Below are positions 1 through 8,979 of a DNA stretch of 64,000 nt, one piece after another. Position 1 is the first letter of the stretch; the number at the start of each line of letters is the position of its first letter. The stretch comes from Staphylococcus canis (lineage in GTDB: Bacteria; Bacillota; Bacilli; Staphylococcales; Staphylococcaceae), in contig NZ_JABANU010000008.1 in the NCBI RefSeq assembly GCF_016238445.1, forward strand, positions 27,717 through 91,716, given 5' to 3'. The position numbers were made by a program, and so were the translations under genes. The notes under the pieces are model-generated. The model ran no database searches, was not told the origin of the DNA, and saw only the letters and a program-made list of their open reading frames with translations.

Positions 1-1
1 G

Positions 2-1312
2 TTACGCAATTTTATGAAGGCTTTCTTTGTTGTGTTTTTTGCTTACATGGCAATGTATTTGATTCGCAATAACTTCAAAGCGGCGCAACCGTTATTGAAA
101 GAAGATATTGGTTTAACGACGCTTGAGCTTGGTTACATTGGTTTAGCATTTAGTATTACATATGGTTTAGGGAAAACGTTGCTTGGTTATTTTGTTGATG
201 GACGTAATACGAAGCGTATTATATCGTTCTTATTAATATTATCTGCAATTATAGTACTGATTATGGGTTTTGTGCTCAGTTATTTCGGTTCTGTAATGGG
301 ATTATTAATTGTGCTATGGGGACTTAATGGTGTGTTCCAGTCTGTTGGCGGCCCTGCGAGTTATTCTACCATTTCGAGATGGGCACCACGTACGAAGAGT
401 GGTCGTTATTTAGGCCTTTGGAATACGTCTCATAATATCGGTGGTGCAATTGCAGGGGGTGTTGCACTTTGGGGTGCGAATATGTTTTTCCATGGTAACG
501 TGGTCGGCATGTTCATTTTTCCATCTGTTATCGCACTAATTATTGGGGTTGTTACGTTATTTATTGGTAAAGACGATCCTGAAGAGTTGGGATGGAATCG
601 TGCTGAAGAAATTTGGGAAGAGCCTGTTGATAAAGAAAATATCGACTCACAAGGTATGACGAAATGGGAAATTTTCAAAACGTACATATTGAAAAATCCT
701 GTGATATGGATTTTATGTGTTTCTAACGTTTTCGTGTATATTGTGCGTATCGGTATTGATAACTGGGCGCCACTCTACGTGTCAGAGCATTTACATTTTA
801 GTAAAGGTGATGCGGTCAATACTATATTTTATTTTGAAATTGGCGCATTAGTCGCAAGTTTACTATGGGGTTATGTTTCTGATTTACTAAAAGGACGCCG
901 TGCGATTGTTGCGATTGGATGTATGTTTATGATTACGTTTGTTGTTTTATTTTATACGAATGCGACAAGTGTATTAATGGTTAATATTGCACTATTCGCG
1001 CTAGGTGCGTTAATTTTCGGACCGCAGTTACTGATTGGTGTGTCACTTACAGGATTTGTGCCTAAAAATGCAATCAGTGTTGCGAATGGTATGACGGGCT
1101 CATTTGCGTATTTATTCGGAGACTCAATGGCTAAAGTAGGGCTTGCGGCGATTGCTGATCCAACGCGAAATGGGTTAAACGTTTTTGGCTATACTTTAAG
1201 TGGTTGGACGGATGTTTTCATTGTCTTTTATGTTGCGTTATTCCTAGGCATGATTTTATTAGCAATCGTTGCGTATTATGAAGAGAAGAAAATTCGCAGT
1301 ATGAACGTATAG
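2..1312 (+). CDS. uhpT: Hexose-6-phosphate:phosphate antiporter UhpT, 5' end outside the window
   Basis: This is an MFS antiporter of the organophosphate:phosphate family that imports hexose phosphates across the cytoplasmic membrane. The reading frame is open to the left edge: the residues before the first ATG (position 14) read LRNF and continue the S. aureus protein as I recall it, so about 25 N-terminal residues lie outside the window. The visible part has about twelve hydrophobic segments, the MFS loop GYFVDGRNTKR near residues 60-70, and the family motif GPASYSTISRWAPRTKSGR. It faces the hptRSA sensing genes, which activate uhpT in S. aureus. Identification is firm; only the start is missing. 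Confidence 0.95.
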   Translation, partial: LRNFMKAFFVVFFAYMAMYLIRNNFKAAQPLLKEDIGLTTLELGYIGLAFSITYGLGKTLLGYFVDGRNTKRIISFLLILSAIIVLIMGFVLSYFGSVMGLLIVLWGLNGVFQSVGGPASYSTISRWAPRTKSGRYLGLWNTSHNIGGAIAGGVALWGANMFFHGNVVGMFIFPSVIALIIGVVTLFIGKDDPEELGWNRAEEIWEEPVDKENIDSQGMTKWEIFKTYILKNPVIWILCVSNVFVYIVRIGIDNWAPLYVSEHLHFSKGDAVNTIFYFEIGALVASLLWGYVSDLLKGRRAIVAIGCMFMITFVVLFYTNATSVLMVNIALFALGALIFGPQLLIGVSLTGFVPKNAISVANGMTGSFAYLFGDSMAKVGLAAIADPTRNGLNVFGYTLSGWTDVFIVFYVALFLGMILLAIVAYYEEKKIRSMNV

Positions 1313-1322
1313 AAAGGAAAAA

Positions 1323-1374
1323 GGTTCGGACATAATAGGGGTTCCAACAATCTCTATTTTTAATGTCCGAACCA
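1323..1374. terminator. Rho-independent terminator between uhpT and hptR
   Basis: The arms GGTTCGGACAT and ATGTCCGAACC flank a loop of about 28 bases between two convergent genes, followed by TTTGTTTTT. It can serve both strands. Confidence 0.75.
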
Positions 1375-1402
1375 CTTTGTTTTTCAATCAATGCGGTGTT
1401 CT

Positions 1403-2161
1403 TCAATGATGTTGATGTATATAATCACTTGGGGACATGTGTAAATATTTTTTAAAGTGATAGCTGAACATTTTATATTCTGAAAAGCCGACTTGTTCAG
1501 CGATTTCGTAATGCTTAAAGTGTTGGTCTAAAAGTCTCAGAGATTGTAAAATGCGATACCGATTTAAATAATCAACAATTGAAATACCAACGTGTGCTTT
1601 AAACGTACGCATCGCATACGATTCACTGATATTGATATCTTGAATTAAGTCACTTATCGTTATTTTTTCATGATACTGTTGTTGAATCTGTTGAATGATT
1701 TGATTAACATAATATGCGCTATATTCTATTTTTAAGAGCGGTGTAAAGATATCGCTATGAGCTAAATCGCGTGTTTGAATGTGTGACGATTGCGCATGTA
1801 AACGTTTGGATAAGTTACTTAATAAAGCTTCCAATTGTGTATGGTCTACAGGTTTTAATAAATAATCTAAGACGTGATGTTGAATACCTGCTTTCATATA
1901 TTCAAAGTCATCATAACTGGATAAAATGATGACTTCGCAGTCTAAATCCGCAATATCATCCAGTAAATCGACTCCATTTTTTCGAGGCATCCGAATGTCT
2001 GTAATGACTAGTTCTGGACGGTATTGTCGTATGAGTGAAAGGGCTTCAATGCCATCTTTAGCCGTGTAAATCGTATTAAATTGATATGCATCCCACGGTA
2101 TCATGTGTTTGAGTCCTTCTCGTATAATACGCTCGTCATCACAAATAATCGCTTTAAACAT
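1403..2161 (-). CDS. hptR: Response regulator HptR, AraC-type
   Basis: This is the response regulator of the hexose-phosphate two-component system and activates uhpT. The receiver domain fills residues 1-120, with the acidic pair DD at 8-9, phospho-acceptor Asp55 in ITDIRMP, and the conserved Lys in LLKPVDH. The C-terminal 100 residues form an AraC-type double helix-turn-helix. The start is taken at MFKAII rather than the ATG two codons earlier, because the AGGAGGG ribosome site abuts that upstream ATG and sits correctly spaced for this one. The resulting 252 residues equal the S. aureus length as I recall it. The gene overlaps hptS by 8 bases, so the two are translationally coupled. Confidence 0.93.
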   Translation of the reverse strand: MFKAIICDDERIIREGLKHMIPWDAYQFNTIYTAKDGIEALSLIRQYRPELVITDIRMPRKNGVDLLDDIADLDCEVIILSSYDDFEYMKAGIQHHVLDYLLKPVDHTQLEALLSNLSKRLHAQSSHIQTRDLAHSDIFTPLLKIEYSAYYVNQIIQQIQQQYHEKITISDLIQDINISESYAMRTFKAHVGISIVDYLNRYRILQSLRLLDQHFKHYEIAEQVGFSEYKMFSYHFKKYLHMSPSDYIHQHH

Positions 2162-3710
2162 CTTCATCCCTCCTTGAAATTGGAATACGATAGCAAATCA
2201 GTGTCCCGTGTTGTGATTTTGAAAACACATGCAAACGAGATTGTGTGCCATATTGCATCATAGCTCGGTGATGTAAGTGATTTAAACCCAAGTGCGCAGT
2301 CTCAAAGACATCTGTATATAAAGACGCACGCACGTCTTGTAATCGAGAAGCTGACATGCCTAATCCATTATCACAGACCGTGATGAAAAGGTTGTGACGG
2401 TTTGGTGTGAGGCGTATCGTGATATGTAAAGTCCCTTCATCTCTACCATGTTTTATCGCATTTTCGACTAAAGGTTGTAACATCATTTTGCCAATGGTAT
2501 AGTGTAGCGTCTTTTCAGAAGCTTCTATTTTCAGCTGTATCATATCATCAAAACGAATATTTTGTATGGCTACGTATTGTTGAATATACTTCAACTCTTC
2601 CGCTATAGTGACTGTACGCGATTTCGTGCGTAACACGTAACGCAACATTTGAGATAATTGTTGAACCACGTTTTGTGCTGCTTTAGGTGATAACGGAATT
2701 AAATATTGTATGGTTTGCATTGTATTAAATAAGAAATGCGGTTGAAACTGACGCTCGATTTCTTTTAATTGAATATCACGTAAACGATGCTCAGTGTGCG
2801 CAATTGACTTTATGAGTTGTTCATTAGAATCAAATAAATCATAAATATAATGATTTATCGCTTCAAGTTCACTATGATGTTTTAGTGGTGTGTAATGCCC
2901 TAACTTTCGATGTTGTGCCGCATCAATTTTTTGAATAATCGCTTCGATATCTTCTGTTTGTCGTTGAGCCATTTTATTCGCACTGACATAGCCTAAAAGG
3001 ACTAGAAGTATCAGAACAATACTCATGATTAGGAGTAAAGTCATTCCATCTTCAAGCGTTTCGTGTATATCTTTATAAATGATAAATTGATGTTGATGAT
3101 TATTTAATGTTACAGCTTCATTTAAAAACCCAAATTGTGGACGTTCAAACTTGTCTCCTACGTTAAAACGATCGTCATTAGTGTACACAATATTATCGTA
3201 AGCATCGATAATTAAGGCGAACTGGCGCTCTTCTTTTTTCATCTTTTTGAATAAAGGCGTATGTGCCATATAGAGATTCAATTCATATATACCATTTTTA
3301 AAAGAAAGTCGTTGATGCTTAAGTAAATACATGTGTTGTGTATTGAACTGTTCATAATTGTTCGTGAAGCTTTGTTGATCGTTTGATAAATCATAATACA
3401 GCGTAACAGGTTGTTGATGAATAAAGTCTAATAATTCACGTTTTACAACGGTAATATCTTGATTGTCATTTAAATCTAAATGCTCAAAAATTGAGCGTTC
3501 TTTTTCGAAAAATGTATCAATTTGTTGCGTTGTATGTTGGATGTCCATTTGACTGGTATGAATATGGTGATGCATCGTGCGATGTTCAATCCAAATATAG
3601 ACCGCATAAAAACTCACTAATCCAATAATGAGCACTAAAAACACTGGAAAGATGGTCGACGCGTATAATGAGCGTCTTAACTGACGTCTGTATGGTTTGT
3701 AAGGGGTCAT
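2154..3710 (-). CDS. hptS: Sensor histidine kinase HptS
   Basis: This is the membrane sensor kinase partner of HptR. A first transmembrane segment lies at about residues 17-37, an extracytoplasmic region of about 180 residues follows, and a second segment lies at about 225-245. The phospho-acceptor motif of the LytS/YesM-type His_kinase family, [11 protein letters not shown], lies near residue 320. The ATPase has the N box LVENAIKHG and the G box DNGLGMS. At 518 residues it is full length. It overlaps hptA upstream by 4 bases (ATGA type) and hptR downstream. HptA probably presents the phosphosugar signal to this kinase. Confidence 0.93.
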   Translation of the reverse strand: MTPYKPYRRQLRRSLYASTIFPVFLVLIIGLVSFYAVYIWIEHRTMHHHIHTSQMDIQHTTQQIDTFFEKERSIFEHLDLNDNQDITVVKRELLDFIHQQPVTLYYDLSNDQQSFTNNYEQFNTQHMYLLKHQRLSFKNGIYELNLYMAHTPLFKKMKKEERQFALIIDAYDNIVYTNDDRFNVGDKFERPQFGFLNEAVTLNNHQHQFIIYKDIHETLEDGMTLLLIMSIVLILLVLLGYVSANKMAQRQTEDIEAIIQKIDAAQHRKLGHYTPLKHHSELEAINHYIYDLFDSNEQLIKSIAHTEHRLRDIQLKEIERQFQPHFLFNTMQTIQYLIPLSPKAAQNVVQQLSQMLRYVLRTKSRTVTIAEELKYIQQYVAIQNIRFDDMIQLKIEASEKTLHYTIGKMMLQPLVENAIKHGRDEGTLHITIRLTPNRHNLFITVCDNGLGMSASRLQDVRASLYTDVFETAHLGLNHLHHRAMMQYGTQSRLHVFSKSQHGTLICYRIPISRRDEDV

Positions 3711-4678
3711 TGAATCATCTCCAAAAACTGATCGTGCGGTTGAGAGGGTAATTTGGACTTAGGTAATAAAGGGATTTTATCAAATTGTGCTACTGCATCA
3801 TTACGTGATTCAGAAATATCTTGTCGAATAGATTTGATGCCGAATTCAGAGACAAGTCGCTGTTGAATCGGACGACTGGTTAAGTAATGCACCAATTGTT
3901 CCCGCTTAGGGTGTGGATGTGCGTTATTAATTAAAGCAATACCATCAACATTCAACAACGTGCCTTCACGTGGGTAAATTATCGATATGGGATAACCTTT
4001 ATCTTGCCACGTTCGTGCTTCTTGTTCATAACTTAACCCTGCATAATATTTACCTTTAGCGACATCATTAATGACTTTTGATGTTTTATCCAGTCGTACC
4101 GCTTGATTTTGAAAATGATGGACGTCTTGAATTTCATTAGACATACTATAAATCGCACGCATATGTTGGTAGCCTGTCGTTGTCGTATTCGGGTTTGAGT
4201 AAGCGACACGCGTGTTTAGAGCAGGATGATGCATTAAATCAGTGTATCCACGAATTGGAATATCTCCTTTTAAATCTTCATTCACTACAATAACAATTGG
4301 CATCAAAATAAAACTAGTCACGTAATCATCCTGTGATCGATATGATACGTATTGATGTGAAGCGGACGGCTCATGATAAGGCACAAAATCTTTTGGATGA
4401 TCAATCATATCAGATAAGACCCCGCCTAGAAACACATCCCCACGTGTCATCGGACTTTCTTGATGTACACGTGATAATAACGTTTGAGTAGAGCCTTGTA
4501 TAACCTCAACCTTCACATTTTCTTGTCGCTCAAAATCATTTAAAATGGGACGAATGAGATGCATCGGATACGGTGAATACACCTTCAAAACCTCTGACTG
4601 AACTTGACGCTGTTCAGTCGATGTACACCCACTCAAAATAATGAGAACACATAGCACCGCATAAATTTTATATTTCAT
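3707..4678 (-). CDS. hptA: Hexose-phosphate-sensing lipoprotein HptA
   Basis: This is a solute-binding lipoprotein of the ABC type (iron/phosphosugar-binding SBP family) that senses extracellular hexose phosphate for HptS. Residues 1-17 form a lipoprotein signal peptide ending in the lipobox LSGC, with Cys18 lipidated. The rest is a two-lobe binding-protein fold with no transporter genes nearby, as expected for a sensor rather than an importer. It is the first gene of the hptA-S-R unit. The ribosome site before ATG is weak (GATGAGAT). Confidence 0.92.
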   Translation of the reverse strand: MKYKIYAVLCVLIILSGCTSTEQRQVQSEVLKVYSPYPMHLIRPILNDFERQENVKVEVIQGSTQTLLSRVHQESPMTRGDVFLGGVLSDMIDHPKDFVPYHEPSASHQYVSYRSQDDYVTSFILMPIVIVVNEDLKGDIPIRGYTDLMHHPALNTRVAYSNPNTTTTGYQHMRAIYSMSNEIQDVHHFQNQAVRLDKTSKVINDVAKGKYYAGLSYEQEARTWQDKGYPISIIYPREGTLLNVDGIALINNAHPHPKREQLVHYLTSRPIQQRLVSEFGIKSIRQDISESRNDAVAQFDKIPLLPKSKLPSQPHDQFLEMIQ

Positions 4679-4838
4679 AATATCTCATCATTTCTATGTA
4701 TTTTTTTGTACTATAATTTTACCAATAATTGAGATATAAGTAATGTTAAAAATTAAGGACATTTTGAGGAACGGATTAATAGGAGAAGGAAAAACATTTA
4801 AAGTACGATGATGCAATAGATTTAAATGCAAAGTAATG

Positions 4839-4867
4839 TAGACATTTTAATAATAAAATGATACAAT
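4839..4867 (+). promoter_or_regulatory. Sigma-A-type promoter of the serine-tRNA-like gene
   Basis: TAGACA (4839-4844) is followed after exactly 17 bases by TACAAT (4862-4867). The predicted start of transcription falls just before the tRNA 5' end at 4884. The intact promoter suggests that the odd tRNA is expressed. Confidence 0.6.
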
Positions 4868-4883
4868 CAAAATAAACAAACGT

Positions 4884-4973
4884 GGAGGGATACCCAAGTC
4901 TGGCTTAAGGGGATTAATTTTTTAATTAATTAGGAGCTTATGGCTCGCGTTGGTTCAAATCCTTCTCCCTCCG
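4884..4973 (+). tRNA. Aberrant serine-type tRNA, possibly dedicated to cell-wall synthesis
   Basis: The sequence folds as a class II tRNA. The acceptor GGAGGGA pairs perfectly with TCCCTCC, and G73 follows. The D arm is CCC/GGG with GG in its loop, and the long variable arm pairs GAGC with GCTC. These are serine-tRNA features; no CCA is encoded. Two things are wrong for a decoding tRNA. The T stem GTTGG/CCTTC has T-T mismatches at pairs 50-64 and 51-63, which belong to the EF-Tu contact. The anticodon stem ATTAA/TTAAT leaves an 8-base loop TTTTTTAA instead of seven, so no anticodon can be assigned. SerRS reads the variable and acceptor arms, so serylation remains possible. It is either a pseudo-tRNA or a specialised seryl donor for the neighbouring ligase. 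Confidence 0.7.
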
Positions 4974-5005
4974 TATCACTACAATAATATAACTTGAACA
5001 TATAT

Positions 5006-5063
5006 GGCCCTGTATTTTGACAATCAGTGAATTCAACATTGATTATTGACAATACAGGGCTTT
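5006..5063. terminator. Bidirectional terminator between tRNA and fmhA-like gene
   Basis: GGCCCTGTATT...ACAATCA pairs with TGATTATTG...AATACAGGGC across a short loop, and T runs follow on each strand. It separates two convergent transcription units. Confidence 0.7.
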
Positions 5064-5068
5064 AGTTA

Positions 5069-6307
5069 TTATTTTTGTAAACGATGTATTTTATATAGTA
5101 GGGGATGAATCGGTTTGATAAAATCTCCTATAAATTCTTCGACGTGAGCGTTGAAACCTTCTTTAAATCTTTGTACGCCAAAGTCTTCAGCGTCTTCACT
5201 GAAATCACCAGTAATACCGTAGAAGTTATAACGGTTAATATGATTTTCCTTCGCAAATTTTATCATTTCCCATTGTAATCTATAGGCTCCCATATATGCA
5301 TTATATTTAGGATTTGAACCACTAGAGAGGTAATACACTTCATGGTTATTGTATATGTAGAAAGCCGCAGCTAAATCTAGTTGTTTCCCATCTGTTTTTA
5401 TTAGTTCTTGTGTTTTTTTAATTTTACGTTCTTGAGCTTCATATTGTTGAAGTTTTTGCTTATATTTATTTTTATTTTTCTTAGAATTCGGATTTTGCTC
5501 TAGACTAATCTCTATATTATGTAGTCGTTCTTTTAAGGTTTTTAAATGATCTTGTTGTTTTTTAAGTAAGTTATCTAGATTAATGTAGGCTAATTTAAGC
5601 ATGCTATTATTTTTATACATTTTTTGCATTTCTTCAAAGTAAGCTTTACCTCTAAATGTAAATCCGTGTTTTTCCTCTGCCATTTTAAACAACTTAAAAA
5701 ATCTATCAGTTTCTTCAATAGGTAAGGTTTTAACTTGTACATCCATTTCGTATGTTTTTTTGATATTACGTCTAGTTTGATAATCCATTTCTTCGAGTAA
5801 CTTTTCTTCTGATTTATCTTTTAAATTTAAAACAGATAGCCAACGAATTTGGCTCATAGAGGAGTAACCTACAGAGTAACCTTGATGTCTGAATCCTAAT
5901 ACCTTTAATGTATTATATAATAATTTATTGTCATAAGAAGTTAAAATATTTCCTTTTGCATCTCTTATGTTCTCATGAACATAAGGATCTACTAATACAT
6001 AGACACATCTATTTTTTCTTAAATATATTGATAATTGTTCGAAAAAAAACCTTACTAAATTAAGATCATGATAATTCATGACAGGACCGCGGTGCGTATA
6101 AAAATATTTAAAAAATTTAAGGCATCGTGCTTCTGTTAATAAGCAAGCAGCTAAAATATCACCATTTTCATTTTTAACACCCACTAAATGAACATCTTTT
6201 TTTACTAGATTCCTATACTTGTAATGATTGGAACTTTGAGTGTAATGTGAAAAGTTATTTTTAGTAAAAAATGAAAACTCTTCAACACTTAAATTAGTAA
6301 AATACAT
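5069..6307 (-). CDS. FmhA/Lif-type FemABX aminoacyltransferase (serine into cross-bridge, probable lysostaphin immunity)
   Basis: This FemABX-family enzyme transfers an amino acid from aminoacyl-tRNA to the peptidoglycan cross-bridge precursor at the inner membrane face. It has the paired GNAT-like domains, with SHYTQSS near residue 20, HRGPVMNY, and C-terminal RYNFYGITGDF and GFNAHVEEFIGDFIKP. They are split by a seryl-tRNA-synthetase-like antiparallel coiled coil at about residues 245-300. Of the paralogues I can recall it is closest to S. aureus FmhA (QTRRNIKKT, MAEEKHGF, YYLSSGSNPKYN), which is known to add serine and confer lysostaphin tolerance. The start MYFTNLS matches family starts and gives 412 residues; its ribosome site is weak and an upstream in-frame ATG exists. 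It lies between a serine-type tRNA and a lysostaphin remnant, in AT-rich DNA, which suggests it arrived as an immunity gene. Confidence 0.85.
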   Translation of the reverse strand: MYFTNLSVEEFSFFTKNNFSHYTQSSNHYKYRNLVKKDVHLVGVKNENGDILAACLLTEARCLKFFKYFYTHRGPVMNYHDLNLVRFFFEQLSIYLRKNRCVYVLVDPYVHENIRDAKGNILTSYDNKLLYNTLKVLGFRHQGYSVGYSSMSQIRWLSVLNLKDKSEEKLLEEMDYQTRRNIKKTYEMDVQVKTLPIEETDRFFKLFKMAEEKHGFTFRGKAYFEEMQKMYKNNSMLKLAYINLDNLLKKQQDHLKTLKERLHNIEISLEQNPNSKKNKNKYKQKLQQYEAQERKIKKTQELIKTDGKQLDLAAAFYIYNNHEVYYLSSGSNPKYNAYMGAYRLQWEMIKFAKENHINRYNFYGITGDFSEDAEDFGVQRFKEGFNAHVEEFIGDFIKPIHPLLYKIHRLQK

Positions 6308-6484
6308 ACAATACCAACTTTCTGAATGATTGTCTAACAGTAATATACTAAAAAATAAAGTATTTTTCAAAGTAATATTAATATCAATAATGACAAAATA
6401 ACGAACTTTATATCACTATGTTTAATATCATAATACATTGTGTTATGCTACATATATAATTTTATATATTAGGAGGAGCTATAA

Positions 6485-6921
6485 ATGAATAAAAACGATA
6501 TATTTAGAAAGCTTTCAATAGGAGTATGTGCATTAAGTTTTGGAGTTTTTATATACACATATTGAAAATAACGTCGAAGCTTCAGAAGTTGATAAAATTA
6601 AGAGAGTAAGTATGTATAATACTTCATATGAAGTAATAGAAAGTAATATGAATGGTGAAAGCTTTTCTAAGACTATTGAGTAAGGGTCGAAATTAGAAAA
6701 TAATTCATTAAAAAATGAAGCATCCCCAATTCAAGTAAAACCTCCAATAGAAAAAGATATTGATGAAAATAGTAATGATTTATTACGATGAAGTTATGAA
6801 GCAAGATGGACATGATTGGGTAGGGTATACGGCGTATAGTGGTAAGAGGATATACTTATCTGTGAGAACATGGAATAAATCTACTGGGGAATTAGGCCCT
6901 CTTTGGGGAGTAATTCATTAA
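6485..6921 (+). pseudogene. Decayed lysostaphin-type glycyl-glycine endopeptidase gene (signal peptide and SH3b tail only)
   Basis: A strong ribosome site AGGAGGAG precedes ATG 6485. The frame begins MNKNDIFRKLSIGV with a hydrophobic core typical of a signal peptide and hits TGA after YTY. Reading continues in another frame as IENNVEASEVDK, where VEAS resembles a cleavage site, then reaches TAA near 6681. The last 46 residues (6781-6918) carry [27 protein letters not shown] and LWG, which match the C-terminal SH3b cell-wall-targeting domain of lysostaphin/ALE-1 almost residue for residue. The M23 peptidase domain and the first half of SH3b are absent. The gene therefore has at least two frameshifts, a stop and a large internal deletion, and no active enzyme can be made. 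Confidence 0.82.
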
Positions 6922-6950
6922 TAGATAATTGACTAAAATACCTTCATTAA

Positions 6951-7127
6951 TTTGTATTTACATTTATCATTCGTTTAATTATTGTGATTATGCCTATTAC
7001 TCATACTGTGCCAGCAATGTGGAATCAGCCTTTTCAAGAACACCTTTCTGAATTATTCGGCCATATTGTGTGGATGATTACAATTGATTATGTGCGACAA
7101 TTATTTTTATTCAAATATCAAAATTAA
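6951..7127 (+). pseudogene. C-terminal fragment of a possible YagU/DUF1440-like membrane protein
   Basis: An open frame without a start codon at its left boundary encodes about 58 residues containing THTVPAMWNQPF, LSELFGHIVWM and IDYVRQLF. It resembles, from memory, the C-terminal end of YagU-like (DUF1440) membrane proteins. A stop at 6948 and the lack of a ribosome site argue for a remnant, probably cut by the event that brought in or reduced the lysostaphin cassette. Confidence 0.4.
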
Positions 7128-7131
7128 TACC

Positions 7132-7178
7132 AAAATCGCACTTTTATTGGAAATACTGTTCCATAAAAGTGCGGTTGG
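7132..7178. terminator. Bidirectional terminator
   Basis: CCAAAATCGCACTTTTAT pairs with ATAAAAGTGCGGTTGG around the loop TGGAAATACTGTTCC. It terminates the small monooxygenase gene read from the right. Confidence 0.7.
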
Positions 7179-7179
7179 T

Positions 7180-7485
7180 TTAATTAAACTTAAATTGATT
7201 GATTTCAGAGAGTGGTATGTTAATGTTGAAAATTTTACCTTCTACATTGTGAATGCCGAATGAAGCGAGGCGTTCTGTATGCATGTTGAGGTATTTTTCT
7301 GCGTTTTCAACAGTGTCAAAGGCATAAATGCCGCCAGCTTCATGTGTTTCTTCATTTTCTGTCCAAATTTTCCATTGAAAGCCGTCTTCTTGGTTGATAG
7401 ATTCTGCGATGTCTTTGAAACTAGAAGCCATCTCCTTACCAAATGGGCCTTCAAAAGGGAATGTTACTTGTAAAATCACTGACAT
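7180..7485 (-). CDS. YdhR-type small monooxygenase-like protein
   Basis: This is a dimeric alpha/beta-barrel domain protein of about 101 residues resembling the YdhR putative monooxygenase family. Features are FPFEGPFGKEMASSF at the N terminus, GFQWKIWTENEE, and AGGIYAFDTVENAEKYL. The substrate is unknown; the family resembles ABM-type quinone monooxygenases. The start MSVILQV is chosen over an ATG five codons earlier because the ribosome site AGGAG lies inside that longer version. It is a single-gene unit with a terminator directly downstream. Confidence 0.75.
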   Translation of the reverse strand: MSVILQVTFPFEGPFGKEMASSFKDIAESINQEDGFQWKIWTENEETHEAGGIYAFDTVENAEKYLNMHTERLASFGIHNVEGKIFNINIPLSEINQFKFN

Positions 7486-7586
7486 ATTGTCACTCCTCAT
7501 TTTATGATCCTTATTTAAGTTTAAGTAATTTTACATGTTATAACAAATAAAACGAATAAATTATATATCTCAATTAATCATTATGT

Positions 7587-8978
7587 TTAATGATTGCGAG
7601 CGCGTGGGTTAGTTTTAGGGATAGCGATAAGAATTGCTGTGAAAGCAAATAAGCCGACGAAAATATTAATCCACAATGCATACATCGCGCCTTGATGGAC
7701 ATTTGTCGCAGCTACTGCTAAACCGTAAACGGTACCACTAATCGCAATACCAAATGCACCACCTAAAGATGACGCCATTTTATAAATACCAGAAGCTACA
7801 CCAACTTTATCTTCTGGCGCATTAGCAACAGCTGTGTCTGTAGAAGGTGTCGCATAAAGCCCTAAACCAAGACCGAAACAGAGATAACCGATAATACAGC
7901 TGATAACGTAAAATGTCTCAGGTAAGAATGTCAGTGAAATTAATGCTACACCAATCACTACAATTAAAGTTCCGAGTAACATTGGTTTTTTGGCTCCCAT
8001 TTTTTGAAGGAATTTTTCACCAACACGAATCATTAATAGCACCATAATAAGGTATGTAATAGATAACATTCCTGCTTGTAATGATGTATAGCCCAATCCT
8101 TGTTGGACATATGTGTTCGCAACAATTAAAGTTCCGGCCACACTATTGAGTAAAAAGTTAGAAATGACTGCCCCTGTATAAGGTCTGTTTTTAAATAATT
8201 TAAAGTCAATTAATGGATGACTTTCATGCTTTTCAACTTTAAGAAATAAAACGAGTGTCGCGATAAAGAGTAACAATAAACCATAAAAATAAATTGATGT
8301 ATAGCCAATCGCCGAACCTTTTGTGATAAGAACGTTTAGACTTAATAACATTACGACTAAAATGATGAGTCCTTTAACATCAAATTTTGATGGTGATACA
8401 TTTTCAGATTTAGATTCAGGTGTCCCTTTGATTAATAATAAAGAGAGTATCGCAACGATGATTGAGAAAATGAAAATCCAACGCCAACCTAATGTCGTCG
8501 CAACTGCACCACCAAAGAAAGAACAAATACCGCTACCACCCCAAGAACCGATTGACCAGAAACTTAGAGCGCGTTGACGTGCTTCGTCTTTATAATACGC
8601 TTTAACAATCGCGAGTGTGGACGGCATAATACATGCTGCAGATAACCCTTGAATAATACGACCAATAATTAGAAGTATCGGCCAGTTTGAAATGATAATT
8701 AAAAATGAACCGATAATACTCAGTACGAGCCCAATATTAGTCAATTTCACACGACCCATTGTATCGGCAAGCCCACCTGCACCGACGACAAACATTCCTG
8801 AGAATAGTGCAGTGATGGAAATCGCAATACTGATGGTACTAATATCTGTGTTAAAACTTTTTTGAAGCGGTGGAACAACATTCAATAGTGACTGAGCGAA
8901 AAGCCAAAATGTAATAACCCCAAGGACGATACCTAAAAGTAATTTATTATCACCATGATAATTTTGAGTCTCCTGCAT
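7587..8978 (-). CDS. DHA2-family MFS drug/metabolite transporter
   Basis: This 463-residue MFS protein has about fourteen hydrophobic segments, as in the DHA2 (QacA-type) family of proton-driven exporters. The MFS signature GGLADTMGRVK falls between segments 2 and 3, and GRIIQGLSAACIMP follows. It is the second gene of a unit with the upstream amidohydrolase; the spacing is one base, with AAAGGGGAG as ribosome site. The substrate cannot be read from sequence; co-transcription suggests a product or substrate of the hydrolase. A close paralogue lies at 46803-48179 beside a reductase. Confidence 0.85.
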   Translation of the reverse strand: MQETQNYHGDNKLLLGIVLGVITFWLFAQSLLNVVPPLQKSFNTDISTISIAISITALFSGMFVVGAGGLADTMGRVKLTNIGLVLSIIGSFLIIISNWPILLIIGRIIQGLSAACIMPSTLAIVKAYYKDEARQRALSFWSIGSWGGSGICSFFGGAVATTLGWRWIFIFSIIVAILSLLLIKGTPESKSENVSPSKFDVKGLIILVVMLLSLNVLITKGSAIGYTSIYFYGLLLLFIATLVLFLKVEKHESHPLIDFKLFKNRPYTGAVISNFLLNSVAGTLIVANTYVQQGLGYTSLQAGMLSITYLIMVLLMIRVGEKFLQKMGAKKPMLLGTLIVVIGVALISLTFLPETFYVISCIIGYLCFGLGLGLYATPSTDTAVANAPEDKVGVASGIYKMASSLGGAFGIAISGTVYGLAVAATNVHQGAMYALWINIFVGLFAFTAILIAIPKTNPRARNH

Positions 8979-8979
8979 A

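Noticed and set aside
4884..4973. Ordinary decoding serine tRNA
   Set aside because: The 8-base A/T anticodon loop gives no serine anticodon, and the T stem has two mismatches.
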